From Cocos nucifera (Eukaryota; Streptophyta; Magnoliopsida; Arecales; Arecaceae): a stretch of DNA of 64,000 bases. The stretch covers positions 806,001 through 870,000 of the forward strand of contig QRFJ01000055.1 of assembly GCA_006176705.1 (NCBI GenBank), in the 5' to 3' direction. This document shows positions 46,093-58,610 of the stretch, piece by piece (position 1 is the stretch's first letter; every line of letters starts with the position of its first letter). The position numbers and the translations under genes are program-made. The notes under the pieces are model-generated. The model was not told the origin of the DNA. It ran no database searches and saw only the letters and a list, made by a program, of their open reading frames with translations.

Positions 46093-47387
46093 ATACTTTT
46101 TCTCTTCCACTTTACTAGTCCCACTCAACCTGTCATTTTGCTTCTCTATTCCTCACCTAGTGCCTATTTAGATGTTTCTACAGTATTTGGGTTGAAAATT
46201 CTGTAGGACTAATGGATTGGGCTTTCTATTTAAGCATGGCTGTATATATCAACCAAACACCTCCCAACACCAAATCGATGGGAAGAAAAGAAAGACCTTA
46301 TGGATATTTGTTTTCTTCCTATGGCCAAACGTTGTAAATTGGACTGGGATTTGAGCAGGCCCTTAGAAGGTACAAGCTAGATAGAACAACAAGTTTAATT
46401 CCTATAGGATTTTCAGCCCAATTCTATAAGAATATTTATATAGGCCCATAGTCTCTCTAATTACTTCTTATCCATTTTTTTAGTTTTATAAGTAATTGGC
46501 TTGTGTAGGAGTAAGGGCTAACTCAGGGCCTTCATATTGGCTTGGAATTCTAATTAAGGTAAATCCTAGCCTTATGATATTTTAATTTGTACCAATAGTT
46601 TGGATTTATGGTATATTAGAGAAATCCTAGGGCTAGGGTTCTTCTTGGAAGTCAAGATTTAGTTCCAAGAAGTAATTTAATTCTTATAACTTCTAGGCAA
46701 CAATATTAGTCAATTTATTATAAATTATGTACTATTAACTTGGGATTGCATGGATTGTTTTTGTACGTAGCATATTTGGGGTATATAAATCTTTGTAAGA
46801 TTTATATGTTCACTAGAAAGAAAACATGGTTAATTTTTCTCCCCATGTGTGAATTTTGCATGAATGGTACTAATTTTAAAATTGTTATGATAGAAAAAGA
46901 CATGTCAACCTAGAATTTTATTTTAAAATTATGAGTTAAACCTTCTTATATATAGAAATTAACTTTATATATATGTTTTGTTTAAGATAAGAATTAGAGT
47001 CCTAGAATTGATTTTGACCTTTGGAATGCCCACTTAATATCGATGCTTCATCATGGCTAGACACAGCACTTGATGCCCCATCAAAGGCAGAAAATATAGT
47101 AATATCAATGCCCCATCATAGACTAGAAATGTGACAATATTAATTCTCTTCAAGTGCTAGAAATGTGGAAATATCAGTGCTTTATCATGGGTTGGGGACA
47201 CGACCATGGCTAAGTCCAAACATGAGGCTTGTGATCTTTTGTCGTAGATTGGGTTATTTTGTTATTGTGCTATGGAACTATATGAAATCATAGTTGTTCT
47301 TATATCTAAAATTTCAAATTGTGTGATATGGGATTTGATGTTTCATTTAAATCATTATATTGCATTATAACTAATTCCACTGATAAT
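46093..47387. other. Unassigned region with a short repeat run
   Basis: No ORF over 60 codons and no TE motif recognised. 47035-47205 holds three to four imperfect units of about 60 bp based on ATATCAATGCCCCATCATAG then ACTAGAAATGTG. AATCCTAGGGCTAGGGTTCT is at about 46623. It could be Copia C leader and lost gag, or older unclassified sequence. Confidence 0.4.
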
Positions 47388-48451
47388 GGTATCAAATTCA
47401 TAGAAAAGAGAAATAGAAATATTTACTTAGTGGATTTTGATAATATTTGTAAGGATAATATGGAATGTCTAGTTATTATGAATGCCAAAGTCAATTAAAC
47501 TAGTTGGATTTGGCACAACAGACTATATGATGCAAGCATAGACTCGATTGCTAGATTAATTAGAAGTGATTTGATTAAAAGCTTACCAAAAATTAATTTT
47601 GAAAAGAATAAGGTTTGCAATACATGTTAAGTAGGTAAATAAACTAGATTTTCATTAAAACCTAAAAATATTATTTCAACTATTAGGTTATTAAAAATTT
47701 TGCATATGGATTTGTTTGAACCTATTAAGACTACTGGTCTTGGTGGCAAATGATTTGATTTATTATTATTAATGATTTCTTTTGATATACTTGGATTTTA
47801 TTTCTTACACGCAATGATGAAGCTTTTGAAATATTTGCAAAACTATTTAAGAAAATCACAAACGAAAAGGATTATAATATTTTAAAAATTAGAAGTGATC
47901 ATAGTATGGAATTTGAAGAAAAATAAATTTTAATATTTTTTTTCTCTAAAAATATAATTGATTATAATTTTTCTGCACCTAAGACACCTCGGCTAAATAA
48001 GATGGTAGAAAGAAGAAAGGATGTTGCAAGAGATAGCTTGGACCATGCTTTATGTAAGCAACTTATCAAAGTATTTTTGGATGGAAGCTATAAATACAGT
48101 ATATCATATACTTAATCGAGGATTGATTAGACCTATTTTAAAGAAAACCCTCTATGAGAAAGAAAAGAAACTAAATATTTCTTATTTTAAAGTTTTTGGT
48201 TATCAATATTTTATTTTTATTAATGGTACAAACAAACTAGATAAGTTTGATGCTACATTCGATGAAGGTTTTTTTTTGATTATTTCTCATAAGCAAAGCT
48301 TATAAAGTATTTAATAGAAGAACTCAAGTTATAGAAGAGTCAATTCAGATTGTATTTGATGAGACTAGCATTTTTAAATCAAAAGAAGTAGATGATGATG
48401 CAGATTCTCTTGAAAAAGAGATGAAAGAAATGTCAGTAGAAGACACTCCTC
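47388..48451 (+). pseudogene. Copia C pol, first part (GAG-pre-integrase and integrase, Maximus/SIRE-like)
   Basis: Blocks in order: RNIYLVDFDNICKDNMECL; SWIWHNRLYDASIDSIARL; LKILHMDLFEPIKTTGLGGK (Asp at 47708); IRSDHSMEFEE (second Asp near 47898); NFSAPKTPRLNKMVERRK (Glu near 48009); MLQEIAWTMLYVSNLSKYFW from 48021; VFGYQYFIFINGTNKLDKFD; then VEDTPQD at the insertion point. The wording matches the Maximus/SIRE Copia lineage. Unlike the other integrases here, the three DDE codons are kept, but frameshifts (near 47880 and 48015) and stops break it. Gag and protease were not found upstream. Confidence 0.87.
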
Positions 48452-48456
48452 AAGAT
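48452..48456. repeat. TSD of solo LTR, left (AAGAT)
   Basis: Perfect match to 51146-51150. Confidence 0.93.
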
Positions 48457-51145
48457 TGTTGGAAAACCATGCAAGGTTTCATGCATATCTTTTAAATTTT
48501 TTTTTGAAATTAATGCAGTAAAAGATATAGATTAATCTAATTAACCTATTATATGCATATGATCTAATCACTAAACCCTACATTTATGATCTATGATATG
48601 TCAAGATGCATGAATAAATCTAAAAAATAAAAAATAAAATTAGTATTAATCATATCAATACCAATTTAGAATAATTTTAGCAATCCTAGATCATATCTAG
48701 GTCAGAAAGAGATAAGATCTCTTTACTTTTACATGGGTCGAGAACACTCCGCTGATATCTGAGGTTGTCTTCATTGCTTAGTGCTATACAACATGTCTGG
48801 CCTCTACAAGTTGTTCACACGAGATCGCTACGCAGATCGAAGGTTCGTCGAACGAAGATCTGCTCGAAGTGTTAGTTTCTTGCAGATTCCTCCTGATGGT
48901 CGATCTAAAAAATATTCTTCAAATCTCTTGGACCATCCAAGAGAGAAAGAATAGATAGAGAATTAAGAAAGAAGACCAACTTTTGGATCTTCCAAAAGGA
49001 AGAAAAGAAAGGCTCAAGAAAAAAATATTAAGAGAAGACCCATCTTCTCTTTCAGGACATTAACTATTGATGTCCTAAATAGATCTCCATGCCTAGACAA
49101 GAGGAGACCCTCTCCTCTAGTATTCTTCCATGCCCTTTCTCTCTTTTTCTCTAATTTTTTTCATGGAAAATTATTTAAAATATGGACAAGAAGAAGCTTA
49201 GAAAGAAACCCTAAGAGAAGACAATCTTCTCTTCCTTTTCTCTCAACAGGATATAAACCATTGATGTCCTAAAGAAGTCCCAATGCCCTAACAACTTGGA
49301 GTGCCCAACCTCCCATGCCCTCTCTCTATTCCTCTCTGATTTTGCATGAAAAATCTGAGGAATACTCATGCCAAAAAGCCTTAAAAATTGGTGCTCCAAA
49401 AACAATCTAAGACTAGGTCAAAGAACTAGTCAAATGAGAAAACAAGGGAAGAGTTTTAGGGGGCGTCCAACTCTTGGATGCCTCCCCTTAAAAAATTGGC
49501 ATGGAGAATGAGGAATTCATGCCCTAAAACAAAGAAAATATGGCACATAAAAAGGGGGGGCATGAGTTAAAATTCCATAAGGAGAGAGGAGTTTTAGATT
49601 TGTAGAACTCTATCAAATAGAATCATAAGCAAAACCACATGCCTAATTTGACTAATTCAAATTTTATTCTAAAACCAATGGAGATAGGGAACACAAGGGT
49701 TCTCTTAGGCATGGGAAAAGACACATAAACATTTGAGATAAATATGGAGTGTGGGCTTCTTCATGGCGCAAGGAAAGAGGAAGAGTCCTAGTCCAACTAA
49801 GATTCCCCAATTTAGACTGGGTCAAACCTAATTTATAAAATCCATTATACTAGGATTAATACAACCTAATTAAGGATGATCTTAGTCTAACTAGAAGCCC
49901 AATTAAATTAGATTAAATTATATTTAAATTTGATTTAAATCCTAACTCAATTAGAAATTAGATGCACTCTAGTCCTAGTCAAATAAGGAATTGTTCTTCC
50001 TTATAATTGGCTTATCTCTTAAATTAATTAGACTTAACCTAATCAAATCCAAACTAATTCTAATTAAATCTAATTCAGTTAGACTCAATCTCAGTCTAGT
50101 TACTCAATTAAATTGAGTCAATTAGCAATCCACTTGCTAATAGATCCTCTTGCAATATTTGCACTTGATTGATCATCAATCGCATTGATAATTCGATCAC
50201 TGAATGATTTTCAATCGTTAATCAACTATTCGATTAGATAAAAATCTCTTATATGTATGATCTCATAAATTCAAACCTAAGTCGGTAGCATAGAAATTAA
50301 TTTTTATATCAATCAAAATGATCATCTAATAATGATACCCGATATTCAGATAGGTCGAATGTATGCAAAGCAATATTCTTAGAATCTTGACCTATGGTTA
50401 CCATATAATTCATCCCTTTGACTCTTAATGCTCAGGATGATTATGAGTTAGCTGTCAATACTTAAACAGTACATCCATATTGTATTTCAAAGTTTGCAAA
50501 TCCTTGGCTCCTCATGAGGATAACCAGGCCTAGGTTTTGTTAAATTAAAACTTAGCGAGACATTCGCTCCTGAAATTAATTAGAAGTGGTCATTTTCATC
50601 TTGACTTATACACTAACTTTACAAATACTTGACTGTACCTAAAAATCTTTTATCACTTTATTAGAAATATAGGTAGTCAGACACTAAAGTATAGAGTTGC
50701 TTGCAAGTCATCATGGTGATCTCAGATTGGAGGGATACATACCCATAAGCCTTTACTAGCCACTTTTGATAGTAGAGTACTACATTGATCATGTTCAGTA
50801 TAGATGTACTTCTATACCTCACCTATATGTCATACTAGTATCTCCACACTACTTTGTTACAAGGATAATCGACGCATATGATATACAATGATCTATACTC
50901 AATAAGTTATTATCCTAGTTAATAACTTATCATTTAGCCATGAATAATTTTAAGAACCATCCGATAAATCTTTCTTTATCAATTGATTATGGTTCTAAGG
51001 ACTTCATCATAATATAGAAGTTTATTTAAGAAAGATATAACTTTTATAATGAATAAGCTAAATAACTATTATTATTTGATAATTTATATCCAAATTATAA
51101 TCATCTACAACTTAGATAATTAGTTTTAGAACATATTTTCTAATA
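48457..51145 (-). mobile_element. Solo LTR of the Copia B family (2689 bp)
   Basis: Begins TGTTGGAAAACCATGC and ends TTTTCTAATA on the plus strand, with no primer site, coding region or second LTR. AAGAT flanks both sides, so it is a solo LTR left by LTR-LTR recombination. It is oriented like the Copia B LTR at 34850-37667 (minus), judged from matching ends. It interrupts Copia C pol; the Copia C reading continues at 51151. Confidence 0.92.
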
Positions 51146-51150
51146 AAGAT
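51146..51150. repeat. TSD of solo LTR, right (AAGAT)
   Basis: Perfect match to 48452-48456. Confidence 0.93.
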
Positions 51151-52925
51151 CAAGAAGAAAAGGAGCAAGATCAAGAAGAAGAGAATGAAGAAATATATGA
51201 ACTACCATCCACTACACAACATGGTACATATGACTTACCAAAGGAATGGAGGTGTGCTCATAGTCACCCTGAAAAACTTATTATAGGTGATCCATCTCAA
51301 GGCATTCATACTAGAGTATCAATTAGAGAAGCATTAAATTATCTTGTATTTGTTTCTAATGTAGAACCCAAAATAATCTTTGAAGTTGAAAAAGATGCTA
51401 ATTGATTTTGGCTATGAAAGAAGAACTAAACCATTTTGAAAAAAAAATGTTTAGAATTTAGTTGAAAGACCTAGGAACAATCTCGTTATTGATACAAAAT
51501 GGATTTTCAAAATAAACTTGATGAGTAAAGCAATATAATTGGAAACAAGACTATATTGGTTACACAACATAATAATCAAGAAGAAAAAATTGATTTTAAT
51601 AAAATCTTTGCATCAATTACTAGGCTTAAAGCTATTAGATTGTTCTTAACTTTTGCATATTTTATTGATTTCAAGCTTTTTCAAATAGCTATAAAAATTA
51701 CATTCTTAAATAGATACATTGAGAAGGAAATTTATGTAGAACAACCTCCTAATTTTAAAAGCCATGAATTTTTTTTATCATATTTTCAAGTTGAGCAAAG
51801 CTTTATATAGTTTGAAATAAGCTCTACATACATGATATGATCGTTTGAGTAAGTTTTTAGTTGAAAATAGTTTTAAAAGAGTAAATATGGATACAACTCT
51901 TTTTATCAAAAAATAAAATCTATTGATCTTTTAATTATTTAAATTTATATTGATAACATAATATTTGATTCTACTAATGAGTTTGTATGTGAAGAATTTG
52001 CAAAGTTGAGATGAGTATGATAAGAAAATTGACCTTCTTCCTTAAACTTCAAATCAAACAATCAAATGAGAGGATCTTCATAAATCAAAGTAAGTACGTC
52101 AAGAAAATTTTAAGAACACTTGGTATAGAGAATGTTAAAGGTATTGACACCCCATGAGATCAAATTGTAAGCTTGATCAAGATGTAAAAGATAAAGCAAT
52201 AGATCCCTATAAGCTTTATAGAGCTATAATCAGATCACTACTTTATTTAATTGCAAATAGACTTGATACTATGTTTAGCATATGCATGTGTGCTCTCTAT
52301 TAATCTAATCCTAAAGAATCATATATAATTGCTATTAAAAAAATTTATAGATATTTGATTGATATTCAAAATGTTGGATATATAATTGCTATTAAAAAAA
52401 TTTATAGATATTTGATTGATATTCAAAATGTTGGCTTATAGTATTCAAAGCGATATTCTTTGAATTTAATTTGTTATTCAGATGCCAATTTTGCTTGATA
52501 TAGACTAGATAGGAAAAGCATACTTGTCAATTTGTAGGAGTTAATTTGATCTTATGGTTTAGTAAGAAATAAAATTCAATAGCATTATCTATGATGGAAG
52601 TTGGATGCATTATGGATGGAAATTGTTGTGCTCAAATTTTGTAGATCAAACAACAACTAGAAGATTTTGATATTATTTATAGCAAAATTCCTATTAGATA
52701 TGATAATACTAGTGCTATTAATTTAATTAATAATCCAATACAGCATTCTAGGCCAAAATATATTGAAATTAGGCATCATTTCAATAGAAATTATATATGT
52801 TATACTTTATATCCATTGATAATCAAATTGTTGATATTTTTCACTAAAACTTTAAATATAGAAAGATTTTGCATGATTAGAAAAGAATTAGGCCATTATG
52901 ATCCTTATGGTTGATTTGCTTAATT
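51151..52925 (+). pseudogene. Copia C pol, second part (RT and RNase H)
   Basis: Continues after the solo LTR with an acidic linker (QEEKEQDQEEENEEIYELPS), PEKLIIGDPSQGIHTRVSIR near 51270-51330, FNKIFASITRLKAIRLFLTF at 51592-51651, and FLNRYIEKEIYVEQPPNF. The YVDD box is mutated to YIDN near 51946-51957. Downstream is a partial RT-RNase H connector with a 19-codon in-frame duplication (52321-52434), then ICYSDANFA and DRKSILVNL (about 52470-52540). The end is near HYDPYG-stop. Numerous stops; non-functional. Confidence 0.85.
52321..52434 (+). repeat. Exact 57-bp tandem duplication in Copia C
   Basis: 52321-52377 and 52378-52434 are identical (starting ATATATAATTGCTATTAAAA). Each encodes 19 codons in the pol frame (YIIAIKKIYRYLIDIQNVG). 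Confidence 0.97.
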
Positions 52926-53401
52926 CTATCCAAATTAATTTTACGTGATTAATTCATTGAATTTATACTTGTTTATATATGTATTTGAATATGCATTTGA
53001 ATTTTAAATTGTTTGATTTTGATGAGTGTTAAATATAGCATGGTCTATTTTATCATTTTTAGAAAGTCTATTTCTGAAACTTTTCTTATGCTTGTCTTAG
53101 CTGGTTAACATAGAATCTTAGTCAACCCATGCTGAGCTAACTAACTTATAAAGTGAGTCGACTCAGATGTTAGGATCCAGCTTTTTAATGGAAGTTCTTA
53201 AGGACTACTTTCACTATTTCATTTTCACTCTCTTAGCCATCCTCGTGCAAACATCTTGCCCCACCAAATAGTCCTCTCCTTTGTCATTTCTTTTCAATTT
53301 GTGGTAGGTTTTGATGTTCAAATGGCTCCCAAGAAATAAGTTGCTTATCAGATGAAGGGACCTTACCAACATTTTCCACCAAGAATGTACTCTCGTAGAT
53401 T
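52926..53401 (+). other. Copia C downstream region
   Basis: After the pol end. Contains an ATGGCTCCCAAGAAATAA reading near 53322 that could be the relic of a second ORF, which SIRE-type elements can carry after pol. Not provable. No 3' LTR seen before CACTA-2 starts. Confidence 0.4.
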
Positions 53402-53905
53402 CGCTATAAGAATTTTAAATATTAGCGATGAAAAAAATTTTCATCATTGATAGCAACTTTTTGCCACCACAACACTGACGAAGAAAACCATCATCGCTAA
53501 TACTATTAGTGATGATAATTTTATTATTTACGATGATAAATGCCATCACTAAAAGTATAATTTTTTAAATATTTAAATATTAAAAAAATATTAGCGATGA
53601 TGAATTTAGTTTATTAGCAACGAAAATCTTACCATCGCAAATAATGAGATATTAGTGATAGCTATATAATTATTAATGATGGTGTAAGTCATTGCTAAAA
53701 TTCTTTAAATTTTTTATTTTTTTTTATAATACTTAAATATAAAATAGATATTAGCGATGATGAATTTTATCTATTAGCGATGAAAACCTTGCTATTGCTA
53801 ATAATTTTTTTTAAAAAAAATTAATAATAAATTAAAAAAATATTTAAAAATATTATTAGTGATGAAATTAGCTATGGTGAATATTTTTCATCACTAATAA
53901 TCCAA
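53402..53905. repeat. CACTA-2 left terminus and subterminal repeats
   Basis: Repeated ATTAGCGATGA with complement TCATCGCTAAT-type motifs, many in inverted pairs, for example near 53417-53445, 53500-53540 and 53590-53640. The motif differs from CACTA-1's TTTATGATGA, so the two elements are different families. Confidence 0.82.
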
Positions 53906-53929
53906 AATATGACTTAAGTTTGATTCGAA

Positions 53930-55400
53930 TCCAATTTGAACTTGATTCGAATCTAATTCAAAATCCTACCAAATCTAAATTAATTAGACTTTAAATCCAA
54001 GTCCGACTTAGATTATAAAATTTAATTAATCTTAAATTAAGTTAAGATTAATTAAATTAAATTAAATTTAAATTAATTAAAAAAAATTAATTTTTAATTT
54101 GGGTTTAATTCGAATCTAATTTAAATTCGAATCAAATTTAATTCAAAATTCTGTCAATCCTAATTCAATTAGACTTTTAATCCAAGTTCTACTTAGATAG
54201 TAAAATCTAATTACCTTCAAATTAAGTTAAATCTAATTAAATTTAATCTAATTTAAATTAATTAGAAGAAAATAACTTTTAGTTTGAGTTTGATTTGAAT
54301 CTAATTTGAATTCTATTCAAAATCCTATCAAATCTAATTCAATTAGACTTTGCATCCAAGTCCTACTTAAATTATAAAACTTAATTAGCCATAAATTAAG
54401 TCAAGTTTTCTTAAATTAAATCTAATTTAAATTAGTTAGGACTGGATCCATGATTCCATTCGAGTCCAACTCAAATTCGATTTGAATCCAATTCAAAATT
54501 CGATCATACCTAATTCAATTAGGCTTCAAATTTAAGTCCTACATGGATTATAAATTTAATTAGCCTCAAATTAAGTTAAGATTAATTATATTAAATCTAA
54601 TTTAAATTAGTTAGAAGAAAATAATTTTTAATTTAGGTTCAATTCGAATCTAGTTTGAATTCGATTCGATTCGAATTTGAAAACCTGTTAATTTTAATTC
54701 AATTAGACTTTGAATCCAAGTTCTATTTGGATAGTAAAATCTAATTACATTCAAATTAAGTCAAGCATAATTAAATTTTATCTGATTTAAATCAATTAGA
54801 AAAAAATAGTTTTAAATTTAGGTTCAATTTGAATTCAATTCAAACCTAATTCGAATTCAATTTGAAAACCTATCAAACATAATTCAATTAGACTTTGAAT
54901 CTAAGTCCTAATTAGATTGTAAAATCTAATTATCTTTAAATTAAATCTAGCCTAACTAAATTTAATATGATTTAAATTAATTAAAAAAATAATTTTTAAT
55001 TTAGGTTCGATTCGAATCTAATTTGAACCTTATTTGAATTTAATTCGAATCCGATTTGAATCCAATTCGAAATCTTGTCAAACCTAATTCAATTAGACTT
55101 TAAATCTAAATCCTAATTAGATTGTAAGATCCAATTATCCTAAAATTAAGTCAAGCCTAATTAAATTTGATTTAATTTAAATTAATTAAAAAATAATAAT
55201 TTTTAATTTAGTTTCAATTTGAATCTAATTCAAATCTATTCAAATTCAATTCAAAATTTTATCAAATCTAATTCAATTAGATTTCAAATTCAAGTCCTAC
55301 TTGAAATATTAAAGTTTAATTAGCCTTAAATTAAGTCAAGTCTAATTAAATTAAATCTAATTTAAATCAATTAGAACTTGATCCATAAATTAATTAAGCT
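53930..55400. repeat. AT-rich tandem repeat of about 185 bp (8 units) in CACTA-2
   Basis: Anchor ATTAG(A/G)CTT (ATTAGATTT in the last unit) at 53983, 54168, 54342, 54518, 54702, 54887, 55092 and 55276; spacings 174-205 bp. Each unit has a Watson-Crick-rich TTCGAATCCAATTTGAA-type block, then AATTCAATTAGACTTTGAAT, AAGTCCTACTTAGATTATAA and AATTAAGTCAAG-type blocks. No coding potential. Confidence 0.88.
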
Positions 55401-55479
55401 AAAAAATTTAATAAAATCTAATATTGATTTTTAACCATCCAAAAAATGAGCTAAAAAGATTTAATATTAAAATATAATT

Positions 55480-55880
55480 TAAAAAATTATGATTATTAGT
55501 GACTGCTTTAGTGATAGAGTTTTTGTCATTGCTAATAATTTTTTAAAAAATATATTTTTAAAAGTTCTAAAAAAATTTAATATTAAAATTTAATATTTTA
55601 AAAATTTAATATTATCAGCAATGGTAAATTAGTATTACCAATGAAAACTATCGTCACTAATAAAAATTATATTTTTTTGACCGTATTACCAATTTTTTGC
55701 TTGCTATCGGTAATGGTTAAAATTTTTTTAAAAAAATTAATATTAAAAGTTAATATTTTTGAAAAATTTAATATTATTAGCAAAGATGAATTTGTATTAG
55801 TGACAAAGATTGTCGTTGCTAATACCCTGGCATAGAAATTAGGGATTTGCTTATCATATTACTGATGGTAAACTTATCAC
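55480..55880. repeat. Second CACTA-2 subterminal-repeat block
   Basis: Motifs such as ATTAGCAATGG, TTAGTGACAAAGA and TCATTGCTAATAA resume after the AT-rich array, mixed with TTAATATTAAAA words. A single related pair recurs at about 56570-56630. Confidence 0.65.
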
Positions 55881-55899
55881 CGGTAATAGTCCACCCATA

Positions 55900-56530
55900 A
55901 GTCCTTCCCGACCCTATCGGAGGAAAAAAAATTGAGTGAAAAAGAATCACCATGCCTTCTCTGCTCCCCGTGCGTCCTTTTCGGTATTCCTCACTCCCTA
56001 GCATCCTCCTTCTGGGCATCCTGACCCTACCAGCACCTCCTACATCATAGCCCCAAGCCCGTCACCTCGGCCCATCCTCGCCCAAGTCCGTCGGCGCTCC
56101 TACGTAGGCGCCCTAAGCCCCTTATCCCAGCCCTATCTCTCTCACAACTACCCCGACCCTACCGCCCTGGCTTGACCTCTCTTGCGACCATCCCTCTTTG
56201 CCGACACCTCCCATGCAATGGCCCCATGCCTACAGCCCTAGCCCAACCTTTCTCATGGTTGCCCCAACCCTATCGACGTCTCCTACGCTGCGGCCTTGAG
56301 CCCGCCATCCCAGCCTCATCTCTTTCATGGCCACCTCAACCTTATCAATGCCTCCTATGCTACGGCCTTGACTCCAGCACCCTGGCCTTGCCTCTCTCAT
56401 GGCCGCCCTAAACCCATCGATGCCTTCTACACTGCGGCCCCAAAGCCTACAGTCCCTGCCCCGCTGGCCTCCCCATGGTCCCATCCCTGCTGACCTGACC
56501 ATGCGGCCCCTACCCCACTGCCTGTAGCCC
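55900..56530. repeat. C-rich 71-72-bp minisatellite in CACTA-2
   Basis: Units of the form CACCTCCTACGCTGCGGCCT followed by ...CCCAGCCTCATCTCTCTCAT. Starts near 56206, 56277, 56348 and 56420 are 71-72 bp apart, with irregular relatives at 56037 and 56096. The open readings on both strands (for example 56172-56411) are by-products. Confidence 0.8.
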
Positions 56531-56639
56531 CAATCTTATGATCCCATCCCTACCATTGTGAGTAGTAGTAGTGATGGCATTAGCATCGACTAATATTGTC
56601 AAGTATTAGTGATGGCCATCACTAAAATTTAATTAAATA

Positions 56640-57002
56640 ATTAATTAATTAGATAATTAATTAATTAATTAGATGCATAGGATTTGGATCTCAACATGCA
56701 AAATGCTTGGACTGAGAGAAGGTGCTGGACAGCATTGTAAACATGGGGCCGGGGCATGCCCTGAATGCCTAGGTCCTGGGTCATAGCTGACATCCAAGGT
56801 ATTTAGCCCTTGCCTGTCCTATGCACTCAGACCAATGAAAAATATCAAATAGCATTAATTATATGTTAATTTTAATAAAATTTATATTGCATGGAATGAT
56901 AGACCAGTTAGTTGATTGATGTACATATTCTAATGTATCTATATATTTATTTATTTGTGTATGGATATAAAAATTATGTACATTGATCAATTGATTAGCC
57001 AC
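56640..57002. other. CACTA-2 spacer, nothing recognised
   Basis: Mixed-composition stretch with no ORF or repeat that I can support. Confidence 0.35.
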
Positions 57003-57225
57003 TATGAATGGTTTGAAAAATATAAATAATTATATAAATCATTACAGTAATCAGATGGTATGTTAAGGGTTCGAAAAAAAAATTTTGATAGTATTTTTCT
57101 TTTGTTCTCCCTACACAGAAAAACTAAGAAGAAATACTGTCAAATTTTCTTTCGATCCCTTATTGTGTATCATTTGATTACTATAATGGATCAATAGAAT
57201 TAATACATTTTCTGAATGGGATTGG
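57003..57225. repeat. Foldback (MITE-like) element: long imperfect inverted repeat
   Basis: Left arm about 57006-57108 pairs with right arm about 57118-57222 around a centre at 57114. The best-matching core is CAGTAATCAGATGGTATG with GGTTCGAAAAAAAAATTTTG, against the complement of 57128-57190. I estimate arms near 100 bp with scattered mismatches and a loop near 10 bp. No TSD could be settled by eye. Confidence 0.75.
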
Positions 57226-58605
57226 ATCTATCTTTACTTATTAGTTGATGATAGGATATATTAATTTACTATGTAAGCCATTTTGAATGATAAAATAGTA
57301 TTTAGCAATTGCCTTGTATTTATATATATGTAGAATTCTTAGAAAGTCTGCCATGGACCGTAGTTGGATGGACTGTCGAGTAGTAGATGCGGAGATTTTT
57401 GTTGAATATAGGAAGGGTGTAGGTACTTCTACAACTTTATTTTTAGAAATACGACACTCTTACATCAAGGATAGGCTCATTGCCTTTGTAACAAATATGA
57501 CAATAAAGAAATTTTTGATAGAGATACAATTACTATCCATTTATATAAAAGTAGATTTATGTCCAACTATAAGCATTGATACTTGCATGGAGATATATGG
57601 GAGAAAGTTGCAACAGTTAGAACCAAGTAGGATATGGATATAGATAAAATGGTGGACATGGTTATGAATACGGCTGATCCTGAATTTAACTAGAATATAG
57701 AGGATGATCTAGAAGCTAGCAATGGCAATTTCTACCATATATACTGAAAGATACTAATGAACCACTATGGCTGGGATATGAACACACACTATACTATCGG
57801 TTGTGTCAGAGTTATTGAACTTGAAGGCTAAATTTAATATGATGGTCAATTATTATGATAGGATGGTAGCAATAATAAAAAAAATGCTACCAAAGGATGA
57901 GAAGCTTGTTGAGAGGTCCTATGCTTCGAAGAAAATGGTGAAAGGGTTGGGCTTAGGATATGAGAAAATAGATGCATGCTATAATAGTTGCATGCTTTTC
58001 TATAAAAAGGACCAATAGAAGAACTCATGTGGCATATGCGATGCTAGCCGATTTAAGCCAAGGCAAGAGGATAGGAATCAGAAGGATATACCATACAAGA
58101 TTATTTGATACTTTTCTCTTACTCCTAGACTTTAAAGACTCTACTTGTCTAAGAGTACTGCCTAACAAATGAGATGGCACAAAGAAGGACCATGCAAGTA
58201 CCCCGATATGATGTATCATCCATCGGACCATAAGGCATGGAAGCAATTTGATGCTTGCCATCCTTTATTTGCTTAGGAATCATGCAATATTCAGCTGGAT
58301 CTATCTACAGATAGCTTTACACTGTTTGGTCATGTAGCAGCCCTTTATTTATGTTGGCTAGTTTTTATTACTCCATACAATCTGCTGTCTGGGATGAGCA
58401 TGAAAGAACATAACATCTTTCTTATATTATTCATTCTTGGACCACGACATCTTGATAGAAGCATTGATGTATATTTAAGGCCTCTTATTGATGAGCTGAA
58501 ATTATTATGGTTTGATAGCATTCATACTTTTGATGCATCGAAGAAGCAAAATTTTATAATAAAAGCTGTGTTGATGTGGACCATTAGTGATTTTTCTACT
58601 TATGA

Positions 58606-58610
58606 GATGC
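58606..58610. repeat. TSD of solo LTR, left (GATGC)
   Basis: Perfect match to 60205-60209. Removing the LTR and one copy rejoins the transposase reading YEML/SGW. Confidence 0.94.

Noticed and set aside
56172..56502. Overlapping Pro/Ala/Leu-rich and Gly/Arg-rich ORFs
   Set aside because: By-product of a C-rich 71-bp minisatellite without stop codons; both strands are open for the same reason.
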